A DNA stretch of 42,806 nucleotides from Clostridia bacterium (GCA_900767835.1 CAAGAO010000020.1:1-42806); one strand, 5' to 3'; numbered from the stretch's first letter, positions 11,143 through 20,886 are shown. Notes: generated by a model not told the origin, from the letters alone. A program made the numbers and translations.

Positions 11143-12615
11143 TTAGAATAAGAATGCTGGACGAGTGCTATTACGAGGAGCAAGATATTGCTCAACAGAG
11201 CAGTCACTCAAAAAGCCATAGTTTTCCACACGACGCACCATATTTGCTTTAGAGGAACTAGAAGAGCGAAGCCACCAAAAATCACTATACGTATAGCCTA
11301 TTTCTGCTGCTTTCTTATTATCGTCTGATGGGAAGATTATATTTGTTTCAGTTTGACTTAAAAGCCATAATTTGTCGGGTGTAGAGTCTACTGCTTTCTT
11401 TCCGGCTTTTGATGTTGGTACTGTTTTCATTTCTTTTATTCCGCCTGAAGCAGATTCATTATATAAACTTGCTAGGGTTCTTGCTTGTATTTTTGTATAG
11501 AGTGGGTTGCTTGTTAGGTTATATGTTGTTAGTAGGTTTACACTAGTTCCGTCTGGGATATAAGAACCAGAACTACTCTTTGCACTGAGAAAAACATCAG
11601 CACCTTTTAGATAATTCCTGATATTGCTTGTTGCATAGTCTTGGGCTGCATAGCCATAGTCGTTTAAATATTCACCACTATTTGTAAATTTGTTTTGGAA
11701 TGATATAGCCTCTAAAGCTTTTTCAGAAACCATTACATAAGTTTTGTTTAATAGCAAGCCTTGAGATAATGCAGTTTTGTCTGAGTCTTCTAATGCTACT
11801 ACTGAATCATTGACAAATGTTCCTACAACCAACCATTTTATTTTTTTATTGTTTACTTCTCCCATTTCTACATAGTATGGGTATAGGTCTGCATATGATG
11901 TATTACTTGTTTGTAAACCACCATTAATTGCTGATATTTCCGCAGTTGTAAATTTTTTAATAGCAATTGCATCAGTTTTTACTTGTGATTGAGTGTATGC
12001 TGATTTCTCTAAATTCATTTTTAGTTGTATATTGTTTGATGTTGGTGTTGTTAAGCCAGCGCTACCGTATGAACCATCTGAGTTTGGTAGTAATTTAATG
12101 TTAAAAGTAAAGGTAGCATTATTATTTTTTGCTATCACCACCGCTGATTTATCGCAATCTACCTTTATTATGTTTTCTAGTCCAGTGGTTGCTTTGCAAT
12201 TTGCCATATCTACATTTACTAAAATATCAAAATCTGATGTGTTCGTGATTTTGATTTTTACAATAATATCTTCTGGGTTGCCTGACGAGCCTAGGTCACT
12301 AAAATATCTTGTGGCAGTACCAGTACCTTTTGTTGCACCTAGATTAAAACTTGCACTTGTATCTGCACCATTTAAGGCTAGCCCACCATCTGCTGTGATT
12401 TGAGTATCGGTTGTTACTATTGCTCCGTCTGCTGAATCTGCATAGTTGGTTATAAACCCTTCTATTTTGGCTTTTACATTGTGTGCCGTAAAGCCAACTG
12501 TTCCGCTTACATTAAGTGAAGCGTTTTTTGCCGAGTACACACCAAAAGCAATGGCGCAAACACATAGGCAAAGTGTGGCAATATTTAAGAACATGTTAAA
12601 TTTTCTTTTTTTCAT
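11143..12615 (-). CDS. Secreted DUF6273-domain protein with a short export module
   Basis: The 490-residue product begins MKKRKFN, followed by a hydrophobic segment (about 8-28) and VYSAKNASLNVSGTVGF. Nearly the same first 50 residues start the BspA-repeat protein at 24237-25916, so this is a shared export module, perhaps of SipW/TasA-like type (inference). Residues about 50-220 are Ser/Thr/Asn-rich. The C-terminal half, about 240-490, matches the DUF6273 pattern: a KIKWLVV phrase, LLLNKTYVMVSEKAL, DFWWLRSS and a final RPAFLF. The ribosome binding site AAGGGAGAAAAAT fixes the start. The promoter about 150 bp upstream carries a G9 run in its spacer, so expression may be phase variable. The function of DUF6273 is not known to me. 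Confidence 0.85.
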   Translation of the reverse strand: MKKRKFNMFLNIATLCLCVCAIAFGVYSAKNASLNVSGTVGFTAHNVKAKIEGFITNYADSADGAIVTTDTQITADGGLALNGADTSASFNLGATKGTGTATRYFSDLGSSGNPEDIIVKIKITNTSDFDILVNVDMANCKATTGLENIIKVDCDKSAVVIAKNNNATFTFNIKLLPNSDGSYGSAGLTTPTSNNIQLKMNLEKSAYTQSQVKTDAIAIKKFTTAEISAINGGLQTSNTSYADLYPYYVEMGEVNNKKIKWLVVGTFVNDSVVALEDSDKTALSQGLLLNKTYVMVSEKALEAISFQNKFTNSGEYLNDYGYAAQDYATSNIRNYLKGADVFLSAKSSSGSYIPDGTSVNLLTTYNLTSNPLYTKIQARTLASLYNESASGGIKEMKTVPTSKAGKKAVDSTPDKLWLLSQTETNIIFPSDDNKKAAEIGYTYSDFWWLRSSSSSKANMVRRVENYGFLSDCSVEQYLAPRNSTRPAFLF

Positions 12616-12765
12616 ATTTTTCTCCCTTTTTTTGTAATAACATTTAACTTTTTTTTGAATTGTTTAGTTTGTCTATTTAGTTTTTTGCAAAATTATTAGT
12701 TTTATTTATCAACCTAAAAAATTAACTAAAAACTCATAAAAGTAATTATTATTACTTATATTTCA

Positions 12766-12793
12766 ATTATATCTCCCCCCCCCGCGTTGTCAA
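12766..12793 (-). promoter_or_regulatory. Promoter with a poly-G9 spacer
   Basis: Reading the minus strand, a consensus TTGACA and a consensus TATAAT are separated by 16 bp that include nine consecutive G (C-run at 12775-12783 on the plus strand). A 31-bp stretch around it is identical to the one upstream of the BspA-repeat gene at 26184-26214. Gain or loss of a G would change the spacer length and so promoter strength. About 150 nt of leader follow before the start codon. Confidence 0.8.
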
Positions 12794-12846
12794 ATAATTT
12801 TTACAAATTGTTAAAAAAAATTAAAAATGCAATTTTTTACAAAAAT

Positions 12847-12877
12847 AGCGGTCAAATTTTTTACAATTTCGACCGCT
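12847..12877. terminator. Stem-loop AGCGGTC/GACCGCT, possible terminator
   Basis: A 7-bp stem with a 17-nt AT-rich loop. On the minus strand it is followed by ATTTTTGT, so it could end a transcript made across the structured element at 12903-13030. No protein gene ends here on either strand. Confidence 0.45.
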
Positions 12878-12902
12878 GTTTTAATAAAGTATGAAACTAA
12901 AT

Positions 12903-13030
12903 AATAACCACTACTCTATTCATTTATATGAATGGGAGTTCTCCGAAGTCTAATAAGCATGGAAACCCCTCAGTCTTTCACTTCGTGAAATCCATATTCC
13001 CTGACAGTGAGCAAAAGTTTTGTTGTTATT
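12903..13030. other. Non-coding multi-stem element
   Basis: The ends pair: AATAACCAC with GTTGTTATT, 8 of 9. Inside are ATTCAT-TTAT-ATGAAT, and a nested arm ATGGA/TCCAT enclosing TTTCAC-TTC-GTGAAA. There is no ORF. It could be a small structured RNA or a palindromic repeat. I do not recognise a known RNA family. Confidence 0.5.
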
Positions 13031-13234
13031 AAATTTTAGTGTATAAACATTACATAATACAAACTTAAACGATTTTATTATTAAACATTACAATCATCAG
13101 TTTCCATTTATCATTAAATAATTTTAAGTCATCGACTATCAATCTTTATTATTAGTTTAGGTAATTAAAAAACAATCGAAATAAGTTTAGTGATTTTAAT
13201 TTTGCCAAAAATTTTAATAATTTTTGTTTAACTC

Positions 13235-13263
13235 TTTATTTTTTGATTGGTTTGTGATATATT
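13235..13263 (+). promoter_or_regulatory. Putative promoter of the helicase gene
   Basis: TTTATT, a 17-bp spacer and TATATT preceded by TG one base upstream (extended -10). The site GAAGG follows about 8 nt before the ATG at 13282. Confidence 0.45.
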
Positions 13264-13281
13264 TTTTGCAGAAGGTAAATT

Positions 13282-16200
13282 ATGAGTAAAATATATAAAC
13301 AATATAAACAAAGATTAATTGAAATTAGTGGTAAAAACCGCAGTTTGTATTCTAGAAGAATTACAAACAAGTTTAGTTACGATTTAGGTAAATTGTTTGC
13401 AAACAATGAAGATGTTGCAAATGATTTTATCAATTTTTTATGGACTGGCAAAAAAAATGAGTATGAAATTATAGGCAAAGAAAATAAAAAATATATTTAT
13501 GACAATTTGAATGTTGAAAGCAAATTGAACAAATATAAAACCACCTTTATTGATGAAAATGGCGAAGAAAAAATTGATAGTTTAAAGTTAGAGAGAGTCC
13601 GCAAGCAAGAACTCAAAAAAATGATGATTCACGAAACAACTTGTTTAAAACAATTAAAGCGAGAAATTGAAGAATTAGACAAAGAAACTGGCAGATATGA
13701 GTTATATGTTGGCTACCCTTTTGTTGAAGGTTTTATTGGAAAAGACTTAATGGTTAAAGCACCACTTATTATGTTTCCAGTGGCAATTAATATTGAAAAC
13801 GAGTCGGTTGCAAGCATTGAACTTTTACAAAACGAAACAATAAAACTTAACAAGGTTTTATTGTTTGCCTATGCCACACAAAAGCGTTTAAACATTGACG
13901 AACTTGAAACTGATTACGATGATTTAAAAGCGAGCGGTTTTAAAAATGTTAGCGATGTTGTAAACTATTTAAAAAATTTTGGGATAGAAATAAAATATAC
14001 TAAAGAAGATATGCTATATGCCTTTAGAGAGCAAGACCCTGCCCACATTAATTCTCTAGAAATTAAAAATTATTGTGTACTTGGTAGATTTCCTTTAACT
14101 AACAGCATATATAACGATTATGAAGTTTTGGAAAAGAAGCAACTTACAACCCCTGCCATTGATGAATTGCTTTTTGCAAAGCAACCAAAGAAAAATAAAA
14201 AAATTAGCGAAGATATTTTCCCTGTTAGTATGCTAGACTATGCCCAAGAAGAAACCATAAAAAATTTAAACAAAAATTCTAATATGGTAATTTATGGTCC
14301 ACCTGGAACAGGTAAAAGTCAGACCATTGTTAATGTTATAACCGATGCACTAACCAAAGGCAAAAAAGTTTTGGTTGTGAGTCAAAAAAAGGCTGCTCTT
14401 GATGTTGTGTTTAACCGCTTGGCAGTTTTAAATCAAAAAGCAATGATGATTAGTGACAGCGACAAAGCAAAGATTGAATTTTATCAAAAAGCAAAACAAG
14501 AGCATGAAAATGTTATGCAGATTGAAGAAACCGCATCAATAGAAAAATATCACGATTTGCAAAAACAAATTGAACACGAAGTGGAAGAATTAAACACCAT
14601 GAACAACGTGCTTTTTGATGTGCAACCTTACGGACTAAACTTGCAACAAATGTATGCAAATTCCGAAATAATCGGAAAAAATAGCAAAGATTATACCATA
14701 TTTAAAAATATGCAAAATTCGCCTAAAATTATGGCAATGAATTATGCTGAAATTAGCGAATCTACAAAATTAATAAAAGACAAGAAAAAAGATAATTTAT
14801 ATTTTAGATTCCTAGAAAAAAAACAAGTCAACCCATTAATTGATTATATTAAAAATGATATTGATATCCATACTTTAAGCCAAGCACAAAATTTAATTAA
14901 AAGTGCAATTAATGACAAATTTATTCCTTTTGATATGACAAAAAGTCCTTATGCAAGAGATTTATTAAGTTATTACCTAGAGCATAACGAAAACGAACAA
15001 ATTGACTACAAGCCACTTACAAAATACATTGCAAGCACACAAAATCCAAAGTTGTATTCTCGTCTTAACACAAGCCATATAATTTTGCCTATGTATCCTT
15101 TTGTAAAAAGCAAGGCAAACAAATATGAAAAAGAAATTGAAGAATCTTTTGATAGCACGCTTGCCGACCTTAAAGAATACATATCGAAATATGAAGTTTT
15201 AAAAAAGGTGTTAGAGCCAAAAGGATATTTACTAACGCTAGACAACATTGTTAGCGGAAACACCTTATATTTAAAAATGCTTTCTAGTGCCTTAAATGAT
15301 TATGTTGAAATTCGTGACATTAATATGTGTTTAAGCGAACTCAGTAACAACGAAAAAGAAATTTTAAATTTTGCTTACAAAAATGGCAATAGTTTTAAAG
15401 AGTTTAAATATATTGTTGATAAAATGGTTGTGTTTAGAACATACAATGAAGTTATTACACTTGAAGACAAACACAAAGAAGATTTATCTAAACTGGCAGA
15501 TTTTGCGAACATTCGCAACAGAATTTTAAGTTTAAAACAAGAAATGTTAGATTTAAACAAGCGTTTATGTTATGAAAAAAATGCAAACGAATATAAAGAG
15601 TTTTATGATAAAGATACCGAAAAAAGCAAAAACTTTTTATATCAAATTTCCAAACAACAAAACTTGTGGCCTATTAGAAAATGTATGCAAGTATATAAAG
15701 ATTATTTGCTTCGTTTATTCCCTTGCTTTTTGCTTAGTCCAGAAATTGCAAGTCAAATTTTGCCACTAGAGCGAGAAATGTTTGACTATGTGGTGTTTGA
15801 CGAGGCATCTCAAGTGTTTGTAGAAAACACACTCCCTTGCATTTATAGAGGCAAGCACATTGTTGTTGCCGGTGATAGCAAGCAACTTCGACCAACAGCA
15901 ACATTCTTAAAAAGATATATGGGCAATGAAAATTTAGACGATTTAGACTACTCTACTCAAGCCGCCCTAGAAGTTGAAAGTTTGCTTGACCTTGCCACTT
16001 CAAGATATTATAGTAGCAATTTAACTTATCATTACAGAAGCCGTAGCGAAGCGCTTATCAATTTTTCCAACTATGCTTTTTATTCTAAAAAATTGCAAAT
16101 TGCTCCCGATGTTAGCAAGAACAGCAAAGACCGTTCTATAGAAAGAATCAAAGTTGATGGCAAATGGATAGGCACAAGAAATGATGTGGAAGCAAAGGCA

Positions 16201-17076
16201 ATTACCGAACTTTTAGCAAAATTATTGAAAGACAAAAAAAGAACTGGAAGTATTGGAATTATAACCTTTAACATTGAACAAGAAAATGCTATTGAAGACG
16301 AAATTGAAAAACTTGCGAGCAAAGATAACGAGTTTAGAAATGCTCTACTCTTGGAACAAAACCGCAAAGAAAATGGCGAAGATATAAGTTTATTTATTAA
16401 AAATATTGAAAATGTACAAGGCGATGAAAGAGATATAATAATTTTCTCTATTGGTTATGCTCAAAACGAATACGGCAAGGTTGTTGCAAGATTTGGTTCG
16501 CTTTCTAACGAAGGTGGCGAAAATAGATTAAATGTTGCCATAACTAGAGCAAAACAAAAAATTTATGTTGTAACCAGCATTGAACCTGAAGAATTGAATG
16601 TTGCAGGTTCTAAAAATATTGGACCTAAACTTTTCAAAGAGTATTTGAGATATGTAAGAGCCGTTGCAAATGGCAACAAACTAGAAACAAAGGTTATTTT
16701 AGACAATTTACTTCCAACTACTCAGTTAAACACAACCGACCTAAACGAAAAAATGGTACTTGAAGTTGAACAATGCTTAAAAGATGAAGGCTACACAGTC
16801 GAACGAAATTTAGGCAATGCGGACTATAAACTCCCACTTGCAATATATAATAAACGCAAAGATAAATACATTTTAGGAATAGAGTTTGACTACTCTGCAA
16901 AAGACAGCAGTGACAGTATTCTAGAACGTGATGTTTATCATCCATCATTTATGGCAAGTCGTGGTTGGAACATTTACCGAATTTGGAGCCGAGATTGGTG
17001 GTTAAGCAAAACCAAAGTAATAACCGCCATAAAAAAGAAACTTGCAAAAATTGAAAAGAGTATGTTGGAGAAATAA
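13282..17076 (+). CDS. SF1 helicase (DUF4011-like N-terminus) with C-terminal restriction-nuclease-like domain
   Basis: This 1264-residue protein has the layout of DNA2/UPF1-type SF1 helicases. The N-terminus (RLIEISGKNRSLY) resembles the DUF4011 opening. Walker A GPPGTGKS is at 339-346, the Walker B box VVFDEAS at 837-843, motif III GDSKQLRPT from 864, motif V-like VQGDERD from 1045 and motif VI NVAITRAKQ from 1084. About 490 residues with a long helical insert separate motifs I and II. After about residue 1110, a domain with GIEFD at 1199-1203 and a final RIWSRDWW resembles the Vsr/REase_MTES_1575 nuclease fold. Proteins of this layout are found in phage-defence loci. With RloAB 3 kb away a defence role is plausible but inferred. 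No partner methyltransferase is present. The ABC genes follow after 76 bp. Confidence 0.88.
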   Translation: MSKIYKQYKQRLIEISGKNRSLYSRRITNKFSYDLGKLFANNEDVANDFINFLWTGKKNEYEIIGKENKKYIYDNLNVESKLNKYKTTFIDENGEEKIDSLKLERVRKQELKKMMIHETTCLKQLKREIEELDKETGRYELYVGYPFVEGFIGKDLMVKAPLIMFPVAINIENESVASIELLQNETIKLNKVLLFAYATQKRLNIDELETDYDDLKASGFKNVSDVVNYLKNFGIEIKYTKEDMLYAFREQDPAHINSLEIKNYCVLGRFPLTNSIYNDYEVLEKKQLTTPAIDELLFAKQPKKNKKISEDIFPVSMLDYAQEETIKNLNKNSNMVIYGPPGTGKSQTIVNVITDALTKGKKVLVVSQKKAALDVVFNRLAVLNQKAMMISDSDKAKIEFYQKAKQEHENVMQIEETASIEKYHDLQKQIEHEVEELNTMNNVLFDVQPYGLNLQQMYANSEIIGKNSKDYTIFKNMQNSPKIMAMNYAEISESTKLIKDKKKDNLYFRFLEKKQVNPLIDYIKNDIDIHTLSQAQNLIKSAINDKFIPFDMTKSPYARDLLSYYLEHNENEQIDYKPLTKYIASTQNPKLYSRLNTSHIILPMYPFVKSKANKYEKEIEESFDSTLADLKEYISKYEVLKKVLEPKGYLLTLDNIVSGNTLYLKMLSSALNDYVEIRDINMCLSELSNNEKEILNFAYKNGNSFKEFKYIVDKMVVFRTYNEVITLEDKHKEDLSKLADFANIRNRILSLKQEMLDLNKRLCYEKNANEYKEFYDKDTEKSKNFLYQISKQQNLWPIRKCMQVYKDYLLRLFPCFLLSPEIASQILPLEREMFDYVVFDEASQVFVENTLPCIYRGKHIVVAGDSKQLRPTATFLKRYMGNENLDDLDYSTQAALEVESLLDLATSRYYSSNLTYHYRSRSEALINFSNYAFYSKKLQIAPDVSKNSKDRSIERIKVDGKWIGTRNDVEAKAITELLAKLLKDKKRTGSIGIITFNIEQENAIEDEIEKLASKDNEFRNALLLEQNRKENGEDISLFIKNIENVQGDERDIIIFSIGYAQNEYGKVVARFGSLSNEGGENRLNVAITRAKQKIYVVTSIEPEELNVAGSKNIGPKLFKEYLRYVRAVANGNKLETKVILDNLLPTTQLNTTDLNEKMVLEVEQCLKDEGYTVERNLGNADYKLPLAIYNKRKDKYILGIEFDYSAKDSSDSILERDVYHPSFMASRGWNIYRIWSRDWWLSKTKVITAIKKKLAKIEKSMLEK

Positions 17077-17152
17077 ATATGATTTTAAATTTATCTGCAA
17101 CAATCTATATTAATATATTTAAGTTAAATTATTAAATAAAAAAGGAAATAAT

Positions 17153-17863
17153 ATGTTAGAATTAAAAGATTACACAAAAATTTATTCAAACAACAAGGTT
17201 GGAGCCGATAAGGTAAATTTAAAGGTTGAAAGTGGTGATATTTTTGCCTTTATTGGTCACAATGGTGCGGGCAAAACAACCACTATTAAAAGTATTGTTG
17301 GAATAAACGATATTACCAGTGGTGACATAATAATTGATGGAGTATCTATTAAAGAAAATCCTATTTTATGCAAGCAAAAAATTGCTTATGTGCCTGATAA
17401 TCCTGACATTTATCCTGCGCTTACCGGCATTCAATATATTAATTTGGTTGCGGACTTTTTTAAAGTTGACAAGAAAAAACGCGAAGATTTAACAAAAAAA
17501 TATGCGACTGAACTTGAACTCATAAATGATTTAAACAATCAAATATCAACCTATTCACATGGTATGCGACAAAAACTTGTGTTAATTTCAGCCTTTGTAC
17601 ACTCACCTAAACTTTTAGTATTAGACGAACCGTTTGTTGGACTTGACCCAAAAGCAACATTTATTTTAAAAGAAATAATGAAAAAATTTGTTGAAAATGG
17701 CGGAGCAATCTTCTTCTCCACTCACGTTTTAGATGTGGCGGAAAAACTATGTAACAAAGTCGCCATAATTAAAGATGGCAAAATTATTGCAAACGGCACA
17801 ATGGCAGAGATTAAAAAAGACAGCACATTAGAAAATGTTTTCTTGGAGAGTGAAAATGTATAA
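17153..17863 (+). CDS. ABC transporter ATP-binding protein
   Basis: A 236-residue nucleotide-binding domain of the ABC-2 exporter type. Walker A GHNGAGKT is at about 35-42, the signature appears as YSHGMRQK, Walker B is LLVLDEPFVGLD, and the switch histidine is in STHV. The AAAAAAGGAAATAAT leader supplies a Shine-Dalgarno. Its stop overlaps the start of the permease gene by 8 bp, so the two are translationally coupled and form one exporter. The substrate cannot be read from the sequence; relatives export drugs, lantibiotics or peptides. Confidence 0.93.
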   Translation: MLELKDYTKIYSNNKVGADKVNLKVESGDIFAFIGHNGAGKTTTIKSIVGINDITSGDIIIDGVSIKENPILCKQKIAYVPDNPDIYPALTGIQYINLVADFFKVDKKKREDLTKKYATELELINDLNNQISTYSHGMRQKLVLISAFVHSPKLLVLDEPFVGLDPKATFILKEIMKKFVENGGAIFFSTHVLDVAEKLCNKVAIIKDGKIIANGTMAEIKKDSTLENVFLESENV

Positions 17864-19415
17864 TTTTAAAATTCTTCTTAAAAACAATTATAATCTTTTA
17901 ATTGGCAGACTTTTTGGCAAAAAGAAAAATGTTAGTTCGGTTTCGGCAACATTTTTGCTAGTGCTAGGAGTTTTGGGCTTACTTGCTCTTTACACCTTGC
18001 AAGCATATGGAATGTATAGAGATTTTTCTACAATGAATTTAGAAAAAGTTGCAATTTATCACGCAATTTTAACATCTATAAGTGTGGTTTTAATAATTGG
18101 TATTATGAGATATTCGGCAAATGCAAAAAATGATGACACTGACTTTTTGTTATCTTTGCCTATAAAAAAACGCGACATAATTTTATCAAAAACATTAAAC
18201 AAATATATCTTTGATTTCTTTTTTGTATTTTTGCTTTTTGCACCTTATTTTGTGTTATATTTCGTTTTTTGCGGGTTTAGTTTGTCTGTATTTATTCTGG
18301 GCATTTTGTATATGTTTTTATTGCCACTTTTAAGTGTTGGCATTTCATATATTTGCAATTTTGTTATATCTCGCCTTTACAATCGTTTAAAACTAGGCAA
18401 TTTATTAAAATCTTTTACTTTAATTTTGCTTTTTGTTTTAGTGATGGCATTAATGCTTACAAAAACTTTCACTTATGGCAATATTGACATTACTAATTTA
18501 GATGCATATTTTGCTGATAGACCTATTTGCAACATAATTTTACAATATTTATTCTCGCCTAACCTTTGGAATATTTTGTTCGTTGTATGTGGCACTGTTT
18601 TACCTTTTATTTTAGGGTTTGTATTGTATTCTTTAAACTATGGTAAAACTTTTTCAAGATATTCATCAAATAGCAAAGTATTAAAATTTGAAGATGGCAA
18701 AAGTGCTCTTAAAATGCTTTATAAAAAAGAGTTATACTCTTATGCTTCCACCCCGGCATATATTATCAACACCATAATTGGTGCAATTTGCATTTTGGTT
18801 ATTTCGGTATTTATTTGCGCATTAGGTTATGAAGGTATTTGTAATTATTTAGGTCTGCCACTTCAAAAATCATATATTGTGTTTATTCTTGTAATGGTTT
18901 ATGGTTTTATGCTTGCAACAGCACCTATTTCGGCTAGTTCAATTTCGTTAGAAGGTAAAAATATTTGGCTTTTGAAATCTTCACCTATAAATGAAAAAAC
19001 ATTATTTATTTCTAAAATTTTAGTACATTTATCCATTTTAGAGCCTTGCATTATTGTTGGTGGAACTATACTTTGCATATCATTAAAATTATCCTTCTTG
19101 GCAAGTTTAACCATTTTTGTTGTGCCAACACTTATGAATTTAATTTTGGCTTTTGGCGGACTTTTAATTAACTTATGGCAACCTAAATTAGATTTTGATG
19201 ATGAAACAAAAGTTGTAAAACAAAGTCTATCGGTACTTCTCACAATGGTTTTTGGAATGGTTATTTCCGTTTTGCCATATATTATTAGTTTACTATTTAA
19301 AACCTTAAGTATAAGCGGAAATATTATTGCTTCTTGTGTGGTATATTTAATTATTTTAATTTGTATAATAATAAGTCTATTCACTTGGGGAATAAAAAAA
19401 TTTAGAAAATTATAA
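17856..19415 (+). CDS. ABC-2-type exporter permease
   Basis: I place the start at ATG 17856, inside the end of the ATPase gene, because GGAGAG at 17845-17850 is correctly spaced and the protein then begins MYNFKILLKNNYN. The 519 residues contain about ten to twelve hydrophobic membrane segments, and no soluble catalytic domain. A phrase LLSLPIKKRDIILSK between early membrane spans is typical of ABC-2 permeases that bind the partner ATPase through a coupling helix. It probably forms a homodimer with two copies of the ATPase encoded just upstream. Substrate unknown. Confidence 0.88.
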   Translation: MYNFKILLKNNYNLLIGRLFGKKKNVSSVSATFLLVLGVLGLLALYTLQAYGMYRDFSTMNLEKVAIYHAILTSISVVLIIGIMRYSANAKNDDTDFLLSLPIKKRDIILSKTLNKYIFDFFFVFLLFAPYFVLYFVFCGFSLSVFILGILYMFLLPLLSVGISYICNFVISRLYNRLKLGNLLKSFTLILLFVLVMALMLTKTFTYGNIDITNLDAYFADRPICNIILQYLFSPNLWNILFVVCGTVLPFILGFVLYSLNYGKTFSRYSSNSKVLKFEDGKSALKMLYKKELYSYASTPAYIINTIIGAICILVISVFICALGYEGICNYLGLPLQKSYIVFILVMVYGFMLATAPISASSISLEGKNIWLLKSSPINEKTLFISKILVHLSILEPCIIVGGTILCISLKLSFLASLTIFVVPTLMNLILAFGGLLINLWQPKLDFDDETKVVKQSLSVLLTMVFGMVISVLPYIISLLFKTLSISGNIIASCVVYLIILICIIISLFTWGIKKFRKL

Positions 19416-19651
19416 AAATATTTTATTTAAAACAAAATAAATTAATAGTTAATATAATTTAACTAAGATAATTTTAAAATTTCAAAAATCTTTACTTTTA
19501 TTAAAAAATAGTGTGTTTTAATTAATAAAACACTTGGCAAATTAATTTTGCTAGACAATAATTAATTATTTTGCATTATTTTTTATAATATTTTATTAAT
19601 TTTAAAAATATTTAATTTAAATTGAATTTATGCAAAAAAATCGAGGTAAAA

Positions 19652-20047
19652 ATGAAAATATCAACAAAAGGGCAATATGCTGTAAGACTTATGGTTGACC
19701 TTGCCAAATCGGACAATGTTACACCATTAAACATTATTGCGAGCAATCAAGAAATTTCCGTTAAATATTTAGAGCAAATTGTATCTATGCTTACAAAGGC
19801 AAAACTATTGGAAAGTTCGCGTGGGCATACTGGCGGATATAAATTAACAAAGCCCGCCTGCCAAATTTCCATAAAAGATATTTTGCAAGTCACTGGAGAT
19901 ACCTGTTGTCTTGCACCTTGTGTTGGTGGCAAATGCGAGCGTAGTGGCAAATGCTATGCAATGAGCGTTTGGAATAATTTAGGCGAACTGATTGATGATT
20001 ATCTTAGTAAAATCTCCTTGCAAGATTTAATAGATAAAAACATATAG
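19652..20047 (+). CDS. Rrf2-family transcription regulator with cysteine cluster
   Basis: The 131-residue protein begins MKISTKGQYAVRLMVDLA, the classic Rrf2/IscR/CymR winged-helix start, with the wing segment RGHTGGYKL at about 57-65. Cysteines at about 85, 86, 90, 95 and 101 fall in the loop where IscR binds a [2Fe-2S] cluster, so it may sense iron-sulfur status or redox (inference). The start at 19652 is chosen because of the GAGGTAAAA site directly before it; an upstream TTG at 19622 has none. No isc, suf or cysteine gene is adjacent, unlike many IscR or CymR loci. A terminator follows. Confidence 0.9.
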   Translation: MKISTKGQYAVRLMVDLAKSDNVTPLNIIASNQEISVKYLEQIVSMLTKAKLLESSRGHTGGYKLTKPACQISIKDILQVTGDTCCLAPCVGGKCERSGKCYAMSVWNNLGELIDDYLSKISLQDLIDKNI

Positions 20048-20155
20048 AATAAAAAAGAACAGTGTTCCTAGTGTTTTTGCGTGCCTTAAATAATACTCGT
20101 ATTACCTTGAAGTTTTTAAAAAAAAGACTCTTTTATTTAACCTTACCCATATAAG

Positions 20156-20210
20156 TAAAAAAATGCACTTTCTTACAAAAAAGAATTTGCATTTTTTGTT
20201 TTTTTATAAA
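20156..20210 (+). terminator. Terminator after the Rrf2 gene
   Basis: AAAAAATGCA pairs with TGCATTTTTT, with an inner TTCTT/AAGAA stem, and a further T-run follows. It lies about 110 bp past the stop. Confidence 0.75.
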
Positions 20211-20265
20211 TACTATTATTTAAAATACAAAATATTAATTTAAAAACATCTTTGATTCATTGACA

Positions 20266-20886
20266 TTAATATTTTGTTAGTTTTAATGCCTCAATTAGTT
20301 CGTAAACATTGGTGCAAGAATTCCATTCCCAAACCCTATAATTTATATTCCCACAATATGATTTTTTATGTTTGGAAATAAATTTTTGATGAACTATTTT
20401 AGAATTAACTACAGCATCGGCAAGTCTTGGCATAAAATATTTTTTTAATAATTCCTTATCAGCTTTTTCATATTTTTTATCCAATTTAAGTTCTTGTTTT
20501 ATTGTTTTATTCATCTCTGTTATTAATTTATCATTATCCATTGATTTTTCCACTTTATTAAAGTGTGATAAAAGCCAAACTTCAAATGCAATATTTGAAA
20601 AAGCAATACTGATATTATTTTCATTTGCTAATTTAATAGCGGGTGTTAATGACCCCTCACTTAAAGTATTGTCTATATCAAAAACACACCACACTTGATT
20701 TGCCTCTTTTAATTTTGTCCCATACTCTACCAATTTGAACGGGTCAAAATTATGAAATTCAATTTTAACATCATAAATACTCTTTTTTGATTTTATCAAA
20801 TCAAAATAATTTTTTTCAGTTTCTTTCCCGTTTGTTAAAATATAGAATTTATTACTAACTTGTAAATTTTTTTGTGTTCTGCTCAC
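20266..20886 (-). CDS. rloB: RloB-like protein (AbiLii type)
   Basis: The 206-residue product matches the RloB family. It has an N-terminal strand followed by NGKETEKNYFD (family consensus EG-x-TE-x-x-Y), a CVFDIDNT acidic motif at about 92-99, and the typical FSNIAFEVWLLSHF phrase. The acidic motifs suggest a TOPRIM-like metal site (inference). The start is GTG with the site AGGTGAATA. It begins 7 bp after the stop of the ATPase gene, so both are made from one mRNA. RloB partners an OLD-like or SMC-like ATPase in abortive-infection systems such as lactococcal AbiL. Confidence 0.88.
   Translation of the reverse strand: MSRTQKNLQVSNKFYILTNGKETEKNYFDLIKSKKSIYDVKIEFHNFDPFKLVEYGTKLKEANQVWCVFDIDNTLSEGSLTPAIKLANENNISIAFSNIAFEVWLLSHFNKVEKSMDNDKLITEMNKTIKQELKLDKKYEKADKELLKKYFMPRLADAVVNSKIVHQKFISKHKKSYCGNINYRVWEWNSCTNVYELIEALKLTKY

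Noticed and set aside
19511..19531. Terminator of the ABC exporter genes (GTGTTTTA/TAAAACAC)
   Set aside because: The stem is short and AT-rich and has no T-run after it; it lies about 100 bp past the stop in sequence full of similar chance palindromes.
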